Assembly (NCBI GenBank): GCA_032073245.1
Contig: DAMANX010000014.1
Span: 66,697 to 130,696, forward strand
Source: QVMG01 sp032073245
GTDB lineage: Bacteria > Bacteroidota > Bacteroidia > Bacteroidales > Tannerellaceae
Length of the DNA: 64,000 bases
Reading direction: 5' to 3'
The notes beneath the pieces were generated by a model. That model ran no database searches and was not told where the DNA came from. It saw only the letters and a program-made list of their open reading frames with translations. The translations under genes and the position numbers were made by a program. This document shows positions 1 to 8,396 of this stretch, piece after piece (position 1 is the first letter of the stretch; every line of letters begins with the position of its first letter).

Positions 1-3000
1 AGTAGGCAGGATCCGTATCTGACGGATGGCACCGCGGTAGGCTATGTGGGAATCATCAGAAGGATTAAAGGAAGCATCATTTACATATATATTATCCCAG
101 GCGGCATTGAATCCTGTAAAAGTATAAATTTTTATATCCTCAGCACTACTGCCATCACCATCATAATTGAAAAACAAAGTATAGGATAACCCTTGAGTTG
201 CTGATAACTGTGGCAGTTGGAACCAGCGCCTACCAGTACCTGTACCTGTTATTGACGTACTACCACCCGAACCAGCAAGTTCTATGGTAGAAACGTTACC
301 ATCTACATAAAGCCAGATATCTTTTATATCAAAATCATTCGGATTTCCCACTGTCAATGGAGTACTAAGGCGACCTGATGAAGCCGGAAGTTCCGTTGTA
401 GATAAATCAAGTGAAGTACCAACACCAAGGTAATTGAAATAGAAAGTACCTTCAGTAATGGTTTCAGGCGTATTTTCGCCGTAAAAATTGTGGAAAATTA
501 CTTTATAGGGCATAGCTGTACGGCCTGAAGGTGCACTTTGGGTAGCCTTCACAGTGCCGTAAACATACATCCGCCAGGTTCCTTCAGGATAAATAACCTT
601 TCCATCAGCTCCATCCATCGAAAACTTATCTTCAAAATTATAAGTATATTTATTACCTTCAATAGAAGGTGTAATATCAATAGTTTTAGCAGCTGCTGAG
701 CTTGCTCCTTCTGTTATCCTGATATCAATAAGTTCATATCCTTCCGGAAACTCAAAACTAAACTCCCTGGGATAGGACGTTTGCCGTACTTCAAATGGAA
801 AAGCATCTGTAGGAATTCCAGTGTTGTAGAGTGGAAAAAAATACCACATTTGGGCATTATTCACTCCGGGTGTTTCCGTATTATAGAAATTTACTCCATT
901 ACTTCCGCCATTATAGATATAGTTACGAACCTCTACCCCTTTCATTTCCAGCGTTGCCTTGTCGGTTCCTACACGCCCCTCAATATTGTCGGCAAACGGA
1001 TCGGTCACAGCCTGAGGAGTCAGGAAACATTGGGTGGTAACAGGATAGAAACTTACATTATTAACTCCGGTCCGAACCTGAAAAGGTAAACGAACTAGCA
1101 ATTTATCTCCCCCTCTGAATTCAAAACCTTCTTTATGGAAAGATAAATAACGTAAGACTGTTGATCCGGCAACTTCGTGATAAGTCATAAATTCTGTAAT
1201 TTCCTCCTCCCCTTCTCGTGAAATAGTCAGGGTGATGCCTGCTTCATCTACTGTATAATTCCCACTATGTATAGATTTGTAGAATAAATTAGTTATTGTC
1301 GTTTCAAAAGGCAGATATAAATAGTCCAGATTATTTTCCAATACTGTAGCTTCCCATACCAGTTCTCCTCTGTCTCCTACGAGGAAAAGATCGTTACGGA
1401 TTCCATCTTCAGGCAAGGCTTCTTCCCGCGAATCGGGGAGCCCATCATTATCAGTATCCCGTAGCCCTACAGTTTTCCGTACAGATCTAAATCGGTTCAA
1501 CTCGATACCATCTTTTTTACACAGCAAAGTAACTGTTTGGAATCGTTGAGTTATTGACTCAAACTTCTCATTTCCTACAATAAAGTTTGTCCCATAATGA
1601 ATAAGTCCCTCCTTATTCGGTTCACCTGGAGAGAAATCATTAGCGGTATAGGTAAAACCAACCGTACAGGCAGTTCGAGCCAGCGTACCCGCTATATTCC
1701 AGGTATATGTTTTAGAGCCATCTGATTCAATTACCGGAGCCGGGATTGTGCTTTCGTACCAGATTGACGCATTCGTATTACTTATCCATTTGATCGGATC
1801 TCCCTCTGTCAGGCTCAACCACTCCGGAATACGCACAAAAAAATCTTGAGAAACACCATACGTTGCATTTGTATAGGAAGGGGTTATAGGGATATTTGCT
1901 ACACCTGTTTCTCCCGATCGAAGTTGAATTTCTCCAAGAACCGCGGGAAAATTAGGAGGAAATGAATTTGCTGTATAATATGACAGAGCTTTTCCTGCGT
2001 TTGCTATTCCCCCTTTACTTACCGCACTGATAGGCTCTGCCGAGACAGAGTAGATATAAGATCCCGCATAATCCTCATTTACAGTTGTATTATCGAATAT
2101 TTGCCCTACTACCATCGGTATTTCTAAATGAAGTTGACTCTCCGTCGGTAAAGAAACATCCTTAGGGAAAGCAATAATAATACTTAAAGGTTCATCCGAA
2201 TGATAATTTGCATAGTGTGAATAATTTGTTTGTAGTTTATACTTAACCGTTATACAATCACTCTCTAATTTTGTTTTTTCTCCTTCTCCAATTTGATAAT
2301 AAATATTATCGATGTCCATATAGCCATACGCCCCACTCGATATCGTTGTCTTTAATTCATAGGCCTCAACTCCCTTATTGGTAAAAACGACATGGAGCAT
2401 ATTAGGTTCGGCAGGGTTACCATGTAAAGGAAGCTTCCACCAGCTATTGGATGAATTTGTAATCTTTGTATCCGGATCTGAAAATGATGTAAAATACATA
2501 TTGGGAGCGCCAATATCTGGAGCCCCTGCTTCCGCTGGGTAACGCATCATCAGTTCTACACCCGATACCTGGCTTAAGATATTACTAATAGTACCAATAT
2601 TGGGGTAAATACTTGTAGTTGTGATTGTATGGTCGCCTCCATAGGTAGATGAAGCGTCAAATGACAAGGTTTGAGGAAACTGAGTCAGTTTCCCACCATC
2701 CAAATCATTTGTTGTAACAATTACTATATATCGTAAACTTTTTGTAGCAGTAATAGCAGTTGGTTCAGCAATTGTTAATGTTTTATCTCCCAATGAAAAA
2801 TTTTCTAATTTAGAGTACATATCCGTTTCCAACCAGATCCGGAATTGTGTTGCTTCACCAACCGATGCCGCCAGATTCAATTCAAAACGGTGAGGGGCAT
2901 CGGAGGTTGAATCAAATACCTTTACCGGCTCATCTGACGAGGCAATAATATCAGGTATAACCAGCCTGAGAAAGTAATTCTTAGTATCCAGTTCTACCCC

Positions 3001-3519
3001 CTCCTTATTTTGTATGGAAACAACTATATTTCCTTCTTCAGCTGTGCGAACAGTCGCGAGAGTTATCTGCAAAACAACCGGTTCCTGCTTGTTCAGAGGC
3101 GAAGTATAGGTAAATGTATTAGTCTGGATACCATCTGTTGTACTTACCGTACGATCCGGTTTAAGCGAAATATTATTAACCTCTCCAGCATGTGTAGAAT
3201 AATTAACACCAACGGGTTGAGTTACTATAACTTTTGCTCCATCCAGATCTTCATCCGGTATAAATGCTATTGTAAGTATCTCGTTCGGCCCCAGCACCGT
3301 CATCTGTTCCGTTGACAACGATACCCCCTGATCTATCCACCCGATCTGGGCATACCCGGAAAATAGATTTCCTGTAATAAACAACAACAAGAGTATGACA
3401 CGGCTCTGCCAACACCATTTTATATTAAACAGCTCCATGGCTCTTTGCCGGACATTCATGTTCTCACCTTTTTGAAATGTGTTTACTTGTTCCATAAATC
3501 TTTTGTTTTTAAAATTCAT
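1..3519 (-). CDS. Large secreted surface protein, C-terminus cut by window edge
   Basis: An open frame of 1173 codons runs leftward off position 1 with no stop; I spot-checked several stretches (1-120, 661-780 and the first ~200 codons). The start at 3519 gives MNFKNKRFMEQ; in-frame ATGs at 3495 and 3459 are alternatives, and the one at 3459 has an AGGTGAG just upstream. A signal peptide follows (hydrophobic VILLLLFITGNLFSGYAQ), so the protein is exported. The rest is rich in Thr, Ser, Gly, Asn and aromatic residues, as in beta-sandwich adhesin or PKD/BACON-like surface proteins of Bacteroidetes, but I recognise no named domain or catalytic motif. It is divergent from the AraC regulator at 3828, which suggests control by it. 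Function unknown; surface location is inferred from the signal peptide and composition. Confidence 0.75.
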   Translation of the reverse strand, partial: MNFKNKRFMEQVNTFQKGENMNVRQRAMELFNIKWCWQSRVILLLLFITGNLFSGYAQIGWIDQGVSLSTEQMTVLGPNEILTIAFIPDEDLDGAKVIVTQPVGVNYSTHAGEVNNISLKPDRTVSTTDGIQTNTFTYTSPLNKQEPVVLQITLATVRTAEEGNIVVSIQNKEGVELDTKNYFLRLVIPDIIASSDEPVKVFDSTSDAPHRFELNLAASVGEATQFRIWLETDMYSKLENFSLGDKTLTIAEPTAITATKSLRYIVIVTTNDLDGGKLTQFPQTLSFDASSTYGGDHTITTTSIYPNIGTISNILSQVSGVELMMRYPAEAGAPDIGAPNMYFTSFSDPDTKITNSSNSWWKLPLHGNPAEPNMLHVVFTNKGVEAYELKTTISSGAYGYMDIDNIYYQIGEGEKTKLESDCITVKYKLQTNYSHYANYHSDEPLSIIIAFPKDVSLPTESQLHLEIPMVVGQIFDNTTVNEDYAGSYIYSVSAEPISAVSKGGIANAGKALSYYTANSFPPNFPAVLGEIQLRSGETGVANIPITPSYTNATYGVSQDFFVRIPEWLSLTEGDPIKWISNTNASIWYESTIPAPVIESDGSKTYTWNIAGTLARTACTVGFTYTANDFSPGEPNKEGLIHYGTNFIVGNEKFESITQRFQTVTLLCKKDGIELNRFRSVRKTVGLRDTDNDGLPDSREEALPEDGIRNDLFLVGDRGELVWEATVLENNLDYLYLPFETTITNLFYKSIHSGNYTVDEAGITLTISREGEEEITEFMTYHEVAGSTVLRYLSFHKEGFEFRGGDKLLVRLPFQVRTGVNNVSFYPVTTQCFLTPQAVTDPFADNIEGRVGTDKATLEMKGVEVRNYIYNGGSNGVNFYNTETPGVNNAQMWYFFPLYNTGIPTDAFPFEVRQTSYPREFSFEFPEGYELIDIRITEGASSAAAKTIDITPSIEGNKYTYNFEDKFSMDGADGKVIYPEGTWRMYVYGTVKATQSAPSGRTAMPYKVIFHNFYGENTPETITEGTFYFNYLGVGTSLDLSTTELPASSGRLSTPLTVGNPNDFDIKDIWLYVDGNVSTIELAGSGGSTSITGTGTGRRWFQLPQLSATQGLSYTLFFNYDGDGSSAEDIKIYTFTGFNAAWDNIYVNDASFNPSDDSHIAYRGAIRQIRILPT

Positions 3520-3569
3520 TTGTCTTGATTTCTTTCTTTTCCTTTTGTTTATATTATGCGGTACGTATC

Positions 3570-3589
3570 TGTCACTTTCAAAGTGACGG
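3570..3589. repeat. Left copy of 20-bp inverted repeat around the AraC gene
   Basis: The sequence TGTCACTTTCAAAGTGACGG contains a 17-nt perfect dyad (eight bases each side of a central C). Its exact reverse complement lies at 4748-4767. It sits in the gap between the divergent secreted-protein gene and the AraC gene, about 50 bp upstream of the former. It could be an operator or a recombinase core site. Confidence 0.8.
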
Positions 3590-3827
3590 AAAGAAGAAAG
3601 GTTGGCTTGTAAATATTTGGTTTTTAATGTTATACACAAATTACATCACTTCATATTCTACAAATCAAAACATCTTTCAAACATTTATGGAATTCCTATG
3701 AAGGGAAGATTATCATGGATCCCAGTATTTACCTTCCCTTTATCAGAAGAATAATGATGTCATTTTTCAAAAGGATAGATGAAGTAGTTTCAAAACTATT
3801 TGGTAACCGTTTTACAGTTAACTGATT

Positions 3828-4658
3828 ATGGCACATCTTAAACAAAAAAACAGCATTGTCAAAAAACGAGGGTATGATAACTTACCCCAGGTGGAATACC
3901 TTACAATGCAAACAGGAACCACCCGGCAAGTAGTCGTCTTTGAAAGTGAGATTATTTTCCTTCAACGAGGCACCCTTTCAGTAATATCCGGACATTTACC
4001 CCAGCAAACCATTGTTGGGGAAGGGGCACTTTTATTACTTCCCGGATATAAATACACATTTAAATGCAGGGATGAAACATCACTTATTATCTTCCGCATG
4101 TATAAAAGTTTCATCCATTTCAGAAGCTTTATATACTCACTTCCCATGGACGGGCCTTCAGTATACCCGCCTATGGTTCTCCGTCATAATAAGGAACTTA
4201 GCACCTTCCTTGATGAACTACAAAAGGATATAATAGAAAGCAATACCGCTCAGGAGAAAGCAAAGGACCTGATCTATATCCTTGCCCATACCTATACACA
4301 ACGGGAATTATCCTCTTTCTTCCATCCACTGCTCGACCAGAAATATTGCTTTGCCTCCTTTGTATACAATAACTACCTCAAAGTAAGAAATATACAGGAA
4401 CTGGCATCAGCTTACTGTCTCAGCCTTTCCCCCTTCTATAAACGATTCAGAAACACATTCGGAATGGCGGCCTATCAATGGGTGATGCACCGCAAGAATG
4501 AAATCCTGCTCTATGAATTACAGAATGGAGATAAGATACTCAAACAGATAGCTGACGATCTCAAATTCCTATCACCATCACAATTCTGTGATTACTGTAA
4601 GAAACATTTGGGATCGGCGCCGGGACAAATAAGGAATAGAAAAATGATAGAGAGTTGA
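3828..4658 (+). CDS. AraC-family transcriptional regulator
   Basis: A 276-residue cytoplasmic regulator. The N-terminal half (about residues 30-95) has short beta strands and Gly/Pro turns (IIFLQRGTLSVISG, LLLLPGYKYTF) like the cupin-type sensor domain of AraC proteins. The C-terminal third is the two-helix-turn-helix AraC domain: NIQELASAYCLSLSPFYKRF is the first HTH and KQIADDLKFLSPSQFCDYCK the second, ending with the usual Phe-X-X-X-hydrophobic/G-S-A-P-G pattern. No membrane segment. It stands alone between the divergent secreted-protein gene and the convergent recombinase gene, and a 20-bp inverted repeat lies on each side of it. The likely target is the neighbouring secreted-protein gene (inference). 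The ligand is unknown. Confidence 0.88.
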   Translation: MAHLKQKNSIVKKRGYDNLPQVEYLTMQTGTTRQVVVFESEIIFLQRGTLSVISGHLPQQTIVGEGALLLLPGYKYTFKCRDETSLIIFRMYKSFIHFRSFIYSLPMDGPSVYPPMVLRHNKELSTFLDELQKDIIESNTAQEKAKDLIYILAHTYTQRELSSFFHPLLDQKYCFASFVYNNYLKVRNIQELASAYCLSLSPFYKRFRNTFGMAAYQWVMHRKNEILLYELQNGDKILKQIADDLKFLSPSQFCDYCKKHLGSAPGQIRNRKMIES

Positions 4659-4747
4659 ATTATTATAAAATAAGGAAGAATTAAGAATTCGCTATCTCGG
4701 ATTGTGGTGTATTTTTGCGTGATTTAATAGATTAAATTTCATATAAT

Positions 4748-4767
4748 CCGTCACTTTGAAAGTGACA
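4748..4767. repeat. Right copy of 20-bp inverted repeat around the AraC gene
   Basis: CCGTCACTTTGAAAGTGACA is the exact reverse complement of 3570-3589. It lies between the 3' end of the AraC gene and the 3' end of the convergent recombinase gene. A promoter operator would not be expected between two convergent gene ends, so a recombination role is worth considering; a terminator-like hairpin is the plainer alternative, though no T-run follows. Confidence 0.8.
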
Positions 4768-4831
4768 CCTATGCCATATTACAAAAGTATAGATGTGGCA
4801 AAAGTAACTCTTTCACAGCACATCTGCAAGT

Positions 4832-6136
4832 TTATCCGGCGATTTTCAAAGCCTTCACAACTTTTTCGTTAGCCTTATCAAGAATCTTCCTGTCAAAAGC
4901 AGCCAGGTAGATGGTGGTTGTTTTTTGTGATGTATGCCCAAGAGCCTCCGATATGACAGCCAGTGGAAGATTCTCCCCTTTAGCAATCGTAGCCCAGGTG
5001 TGTCGCGCCACATGGCTCGACAGTGAAAAAGGAAAAGTGAAAAGTGAAAAATTATCAGGAGATAATATGTTTTTTATTTCTTTTTCTTTCACTTCTAATT
5101 TTTCACTTTTCACTGTCAACTGTGCCGACAGGCGCTTAAGTTGTCTGTTTTGAACGCGCAGGGCATTTTCGTATTGCAGTCTTTCGTTACTTCCCGGTTT
5201 CTTTATCAGAGGGAAAATATATGGGGAATGTTTGGTTTCAGATGCAAAATGAGAAATGATTTGTTTCATTTGCGCGGTAACCTTCATTTCAAGTAATTGG
5301 CCCGTCTTTTTGCGACGGTATCTGAGAACCCCGCCCGTGATATCCGTTTTCTTCAGGTAACACAAATCAACAAAAGACATACCCCGTGCATAAAAGCAAA
5401 ATACAAAAAGAGCCAATGCCGTTGATTGGCGGTCTTTCTTCCAACGGCTGATCAAAAGGCTCATCTCTTCTTTTGACAAAGCCCGTTTCTCTGTTACCTG
5501 TACACCCGTGAATACATCCCTGAAAGGATTTTCCGAAGGGGCATCCAGTAACCGTGCATGGACAGCTTTGTTATAAATAGCCCGGAGCATACGCATATAA
5601 AAAGAGACGGTATTCAGCGAACGCCCCGCACCACGCATCCATTGTTCAAAACGCACAATCATATCATTATGGATATGGGCTATAGGCAAATCTTCACATC
5701 CGAGGAAAAAAAGGAACCTTTTACAGGCGGTCTGGTATGCCCGCGCCGTGCGTTCATGCCCCTGCTGATAAAGTTCAGCGCTTAGGCGTTCGACAAAAGG
5801 ATAAAGTAGAACGCCTTCACGGTGTTGTTTGTAGCGTTCCATAAGCAGGGCTGCACTCAGGCGGTGTTCCGTATGGAGTCGCTGCGCTTCACTCTGCAGC
5901 CAGTTTAATTCTTCATGCAGCTCTTTCTCGATTCGCCACAATTGCGTGCGTCTATCCCGGGTGCAATAATCAGTTACCACTTGTTGTTTTTCTCCGTCCC
6001 ATTCCGATGGGTATAGGCGGAAAGGAAGGGTAAGGTCGTTCGAAGAGCGAGCATGGATTACTCTGAGGAATACGCTTCCTTCCCTGTCGCGCCCCAAAGA
6101 GGAGGGGCGGACATGCATTTTAATTGTTGTTCTCAT
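4832..6136 (-). CDS. Tyrosine recombinase (phage-integrase family) with an in-frame insertion
   Basis: A 434-residue site-specific recombinase of the Bacteroidetes type. It has an N-terminal Arm-type DNA-binding region (VFLRVIHARSSNDLTLPFRL), a SAM-like core-binding domain around residues 110-200, and a catalytic domain. The catalytic residues visible are the Arg in FYARGMSFVDL, HVARHTW (His-x-x-Arg-His) and the C-terminal Tyr in KTTTIYLAAFD. Such enzymes integrate conjugative elements or invert promoters. Between KRLSAQ and SSHVARH there is a Lys/Glu/Phe-rich stretch of about 33 residues encoded by a palindromic element (5020-5117), absent as far as I know from typical relatives. It lies just before the catalytic HxxRH motif, so activity may be affected. 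No obvious mobile-element cargo is seen nearby. Confidence 0.9.
   Translation of the reverse strand: MRTTIKMHVRPSSLGRDREGSVFLRVIHARSSNDLTLPFRLYPSEWDGEKQQVVTDYCTRDRRTQLWRIEKELHEELNWLQSEAQRLHTEHRLSAALLMERYKQHREGVLLYPFVERLSAELYQQGHERTARAYQTACKRFLFFLGCEDLPIAHIHNDMIVRFEQWMRGAGRSLNTVSFYMRMLRAIYNKAVHARLLDAPSENPFRDVFTGVQVTEKRALSKEEMSLLISRWKKDRQSTALALFVFCFYARGMSFVDLCYLKKTDITGGVLRYRRKKTGQLLEMKVTAQMKQIISHFASETKHSPYIFPLIKKPGSNERLQYENALRVQNRQLKRLSAQLTVKSEKLEVKEKEIKNILSPDNFSLFTFPFSLSSHVARHTWATIAKGENLPLAVISEALGHTSQKTTTIYLAAFDRKILDKANEKVVKALKIAG
5020..5117. repeat. Palindromic element inserted in the recombinase gene
   Basis: The left arm begins GACAGTGAAAA and the right arm ends TTTTCACTGTC. In between are runs of the word GTGAAAA on one side and TTTTCAC on the other, an imperfect inverted repeat of about 98 nt. 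It keeps the reading frame and adds about 33 codons. It resembles the small intergenic hairpin repeats of Bacteroidetes, but here it sits inside a coding region. Confidence 0.75.
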
Positions 6137-6174
6137 TTTTATAAATAGTTAATTACTACAAAATCTGACGATTT

Positions 6175-6293
6175 TAGTGATGAGTGGTGAGAGATGAGTG
6201 ATGAGTGGGGCATGTTCAGGCCATTTATTACTTCACATAACCTTATAATCGTAAACAACCACCGCTCATCTCTCATCACTCATCTCTCTCACT
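6175..6293. repeat. Imperfect inverted repeat of GATGAGTGATGAG words
   Basis: The left arm (6175-6212) is built from repeats of GTGATGAGTGG and GAGAGATGAGTG. The right arm (6257-6293) is the approximate reverse complement (CATCTCTCATCACTCATC). The roughly 45-bp spacer is unique. A short related word (GTGAGTGATGAGCGATGA) appears at 10581-10598. It is a MITE-like intergenic repeat beside the recombinase gene. Confidence 0.65.
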
Positions 6294-6741
6294 AATATCC
6301 TACAAATAAAACAAAAAAAAGAAAGGGTTGGAAGTACATAATCAATCGGTTCTCATTTTATCAGAGCCTTTTATTTTCATAATATCTGCTTATTAGAGGG
6401 AATGGCTTTAAAAGGATGTATATTTATACGTGTCATCTTTTATATTAGCCAAAGAAGAAGGAGAACTTGTAAAGAAGAAAAAACCGGAACTGCAATAGTG
6501 TCTTTATTATATTCTTTTGCCAAAATGAAATTGTTTTTGTCATTCTCCTATCTCATATAATCATTTTTTTGTTTGTTTTTCGTCTTGATAAGAGGCGAAA
6601 AAGCTGGTTTATTCTACCCAGAGACCATGATCATAAACAAAAATAATAGGGAGCAAAAAGTAAAATGTCAGTTCTAAGGTAATATGTGTGCGTTTTACCT
6701 ATAGTATGAGAGTAGAATACCTATAGTACGAGCTCATTCTA

Positions 6742-6770
6742 TGTATAGAAACACTTTTTAACCTATCATT
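6742..6770 (+). repeat. 29-nt word shared with 24902-24930
   Basis: ATG, then T (C in the other copy), then a 25-nt exact match starting ATAGAAACACTTTTTAACC and ending TATCAT. The surroundings of the two copies differ. In this copy it is preceded by two CCTATAGTA direct repeats and followed at once by the ~115-nt element. It may be a regulator-binding site or the 5' end of a dispersed repeat. Confidence 0.7.
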
Positions 6771-6784
6771 TTATCACAATAAGA

Positions 6785-6905
6785 TCTATCAAACACGAAA
6801 AATTAGAGGGGGCCTGTTTTTTGTCATGTACAATGCGTATAATTCTTCGTACACGCCTGTAAAAAGAAAAATTCATGCAAGTTTATGACAAAATGATAGT
6901 TGGAA
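6785..6905 (+). repeat. Structured ~115-nt element, copy A
   Basis: It begins GATCTATCAAACACGAAA, contains TTTTTTGTCATGTAC followed by ATGCGT, and ends with AAATTCATGC and TGACAAAATGATAG. The outer words TTTTGTCA and TGACAAAA are reverse complements, and an inner ATGCGT..ACGC pair sits between them, so the strand can fold into a two-level hairpin. A copy with about 75-80 percent identity by eye lies on the opposite strand at 63884-64000. It is a candidate non-coding RNA, regulatory leader or mobile repeat. Confidence 0.7.
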
Positions 6906-7040
6906 AATAAGTTATTAATGAATAAATAAACCCGGTTAAAGCAGAGTTAATCATGAACAGAGTAGAATGAACCTAAAAATTACACATTGTGTATTTTGAT
7001 TAATTAACCATTTTAAATTCATTACTTTACGAAATAATCG

Positions 7041-7048
7041 TAAATTTG
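7041..7048 (+). promoter_or_regulatory. Bacteroidetes -7 box for the beta-propeller lipoprotein gene
   Basis: TAAATTTG matches the Bacteroides TAnnTTTG -7 consensus exactly and ends 20 bp before the ATG at 7069. No good TTTG is seen at the -33 spacing, so the call rests on the -7 box alone. Confidence 0.5.
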
Positions 7049-7068
7049 AGCAAATCAATTGAACTGTT

Positions 7069-8145
7069 ATGAAATATACAATAGCTATCATAATAATATG
7101 TATGTTATTTACCTCCTGTATAAACAAAGATAAGAAGGTACAGACAAAAGAACAGACTGCAGCACAATTAATCAAAGTTGATTTTAGTAAGGAATACAAG
7201 GATCGGAAATTTCCTAATACTAATTACTCCATGACTATCCAAAGATTGGAGGATAATGAAAAGTACCCCATTGGCTATATTGATAAATTAATTGTTGACG
7301 ATAAACGAATTTATATTTTAGACCGTTCCAAGGCAAAATCTTTGTTTATATATAGTAGAAATGGAAAATTCTTACATGTGATTAATCAGACAGGAAGAGG
7401 GCCGGGTGAATTTAGTTCCCTTCAGGATTTTGATATTGATAAGACAACGGGAAATATAGTTATCATGGATATGGGTGGAAATAAATTCATCTTTTATTCG
7501 CCTGAAGGAAAATATATCAAAGAACTTAAATATGATTTTATGGCTGTTCGTTTCAAATTAGACAATGATAATACTATTCTTATGGATAACGGAAATATTC
7601 CTTCCGAAGATGCCTCTTATTATCTGAAAAGAATGAACATTGAGGGAAAATCAGTGAGTAATATTTTCCCTTCCGACCCTTCTACAATAGGGATAACTTT
7701 TAATCCACGGTATCCGCTACAGCAATATGAGAATGAAATATTCTATCTCCCAACATTAAGCAATTGCATTTATGCTTTAGATGGTGATGAACCCCGAGTA
7801 GTTTATCAAATTGATTTTGGAAAAAACTGGCCTTCCAAAGAGTTTTGCGAAAGAATAAAAAGTATACATCCATTGAAAATAAGAGAATTTATGTTTGAGA
7901 ACAATTATGTTTGCTTCTTAAATTATATCCAAACAAAAGATGTTCTACATCTTGATTTTCATAAAGAGAAAAACTATTCCTTTTATTACAATAAGAAAAC
8001 AAAACAGTCGCTTTTGGTAGCAATGGAAGATGAGAATATTTCATTCCCACTTGCAACTTATAATGATGAATTCATTTTTGTAAAATACAGCGAGAAAACC
8101 GGGCTTCCGATCGTTGTTTTTTATACAGTGAATTTTGAACTCTAA
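7069..8145 (+). CDS. 6-bladed beta-propeller lipoprotein
   Basis: A 358-residue exported lipoprotein. The signal peptide MKYTIAIIIICMLFTSC ends in a lipobox with Cys17 followed by INKDKK. The mature part has repeated propeller-like segments: DRSKAKSLFIYSRNGKFLHV, then GRGPGEFSSLQDFDIDKTTG, then MDMGGNKFIFYSPEGKYIKE. The G-R-G-P-G-E-F motif is characteristic of the Bacteroidetes 6-bladed propeller family (DUF5128/BF3164-like). Members are cell-envelope proteins of unknown binding partner. It is a single gene with its own promoter box and is followed by a hairpin repeat that may end transcription. Confidence 0.8.
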   Translation: MKYTIAIIIICMLFTSCINKDKKVQTKEQTAAQLIKVDFSKEYKDRKFPNTNYSMTIQRLEDNEKYPIGYIDKLIVDDKRIYILDRSKAKSLFIYSRNGKFLHVINQTGRGPGEFSSLQDFDIDKTTGNIVIMDMGGNKFIFYSPEGKYIKELKYDFMAVRFKLDNDNTILMDNGNIPSEDASYYLKRMNIEGKSVSNIFPSDPSTIGITFNPRYPLQQYENEIFYLPTLSNCIYALDGDEPRVVYQIDFGKNWPSKEFCERIKSIHPLKIREFMFENNYVCFLNYIQTKDVLHLDFHKEKNYSFYYNKKTKQSLLVAMEDENISFPLATYNDEFIFVKYSEKTGLPIVVFYTVNFEL

Positions 8146-8186
8146 AAACCAGGTTAAAACCAGAGTTATGTTATCGAATATTCGAA

Positions 8187-8337
8187 CCCGACTGAAGTCG
8201 GGTATCAATTGCCGTCTGCTTTAGCTGACGGGTAAAATTACAATAAAAAGGGCTTTAGCCAAAGAATATATCTGTTTGGCTAAAGCCCTTTTCTATATCT
8301 ATCCTAAACCGTCTGCTAAAGCAGACGGCAATTGATA
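8187..8337. repeat. Nested hairpin repeat, copy 1 (CAATTGCCGTC family)
   Basis: A small hairpin CCCGACTGAAGTCGGG (8187-8202) precedes the element proper. The outer arms TATCAATTGCCGTCTGCT and AGCAGACGGCAATTGATA (8203-8337) enclose inner arms AAGGGCTTTAGCCAAA and TTTGGCTAAAGCCCTT. The right outer arm can also fold on itself (CCGTCTGCTAAAGCAGACGG). It lies between the convergent genes at 8145 and 8397 and probably acts as a two-way terminator. Copy 2 is at 11455-11597. Confidence 0.85.
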
Positions 8338-8396
8338 ATAGGCTTGAAGTTTATTTTTCTTTTGATAGTAAATCTAATCTATTTACCTCTTAAGGC

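Larger units (their letters stand above)
6137..7040. other. Long intergenic stretch without a recognisable gene
   Basis: About 900 bp between the recombinase start and the promoter of the next lipoprotein gene. I find no convincing ORF. It contains an imperfect inverted repeat (6175-6293), two copies of CCTATAGTA followed by YGAG (6698-6733), a 29-nt word shared with 24902-24930, and a ~115-nt structured element shared with the right window edge. Positions 6300-6690 are AT-rich with nothing I can identify. Confidence 0.6.

Noticed and set aside
4832..6136. Recombinase as part of an integrated conjugative element
   Set aside because: No relaxase, Tra, excisionase or att duplication is visible nearby; a local inversion or orphan role fits better, though an element could extend beyond the left edge.
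6951..7199. 82-codon minus-strand frame overlapping the propeller lipoprotein start
   Set aside because: Antisense to a clear lipoprotein signal sequence and promoter box.
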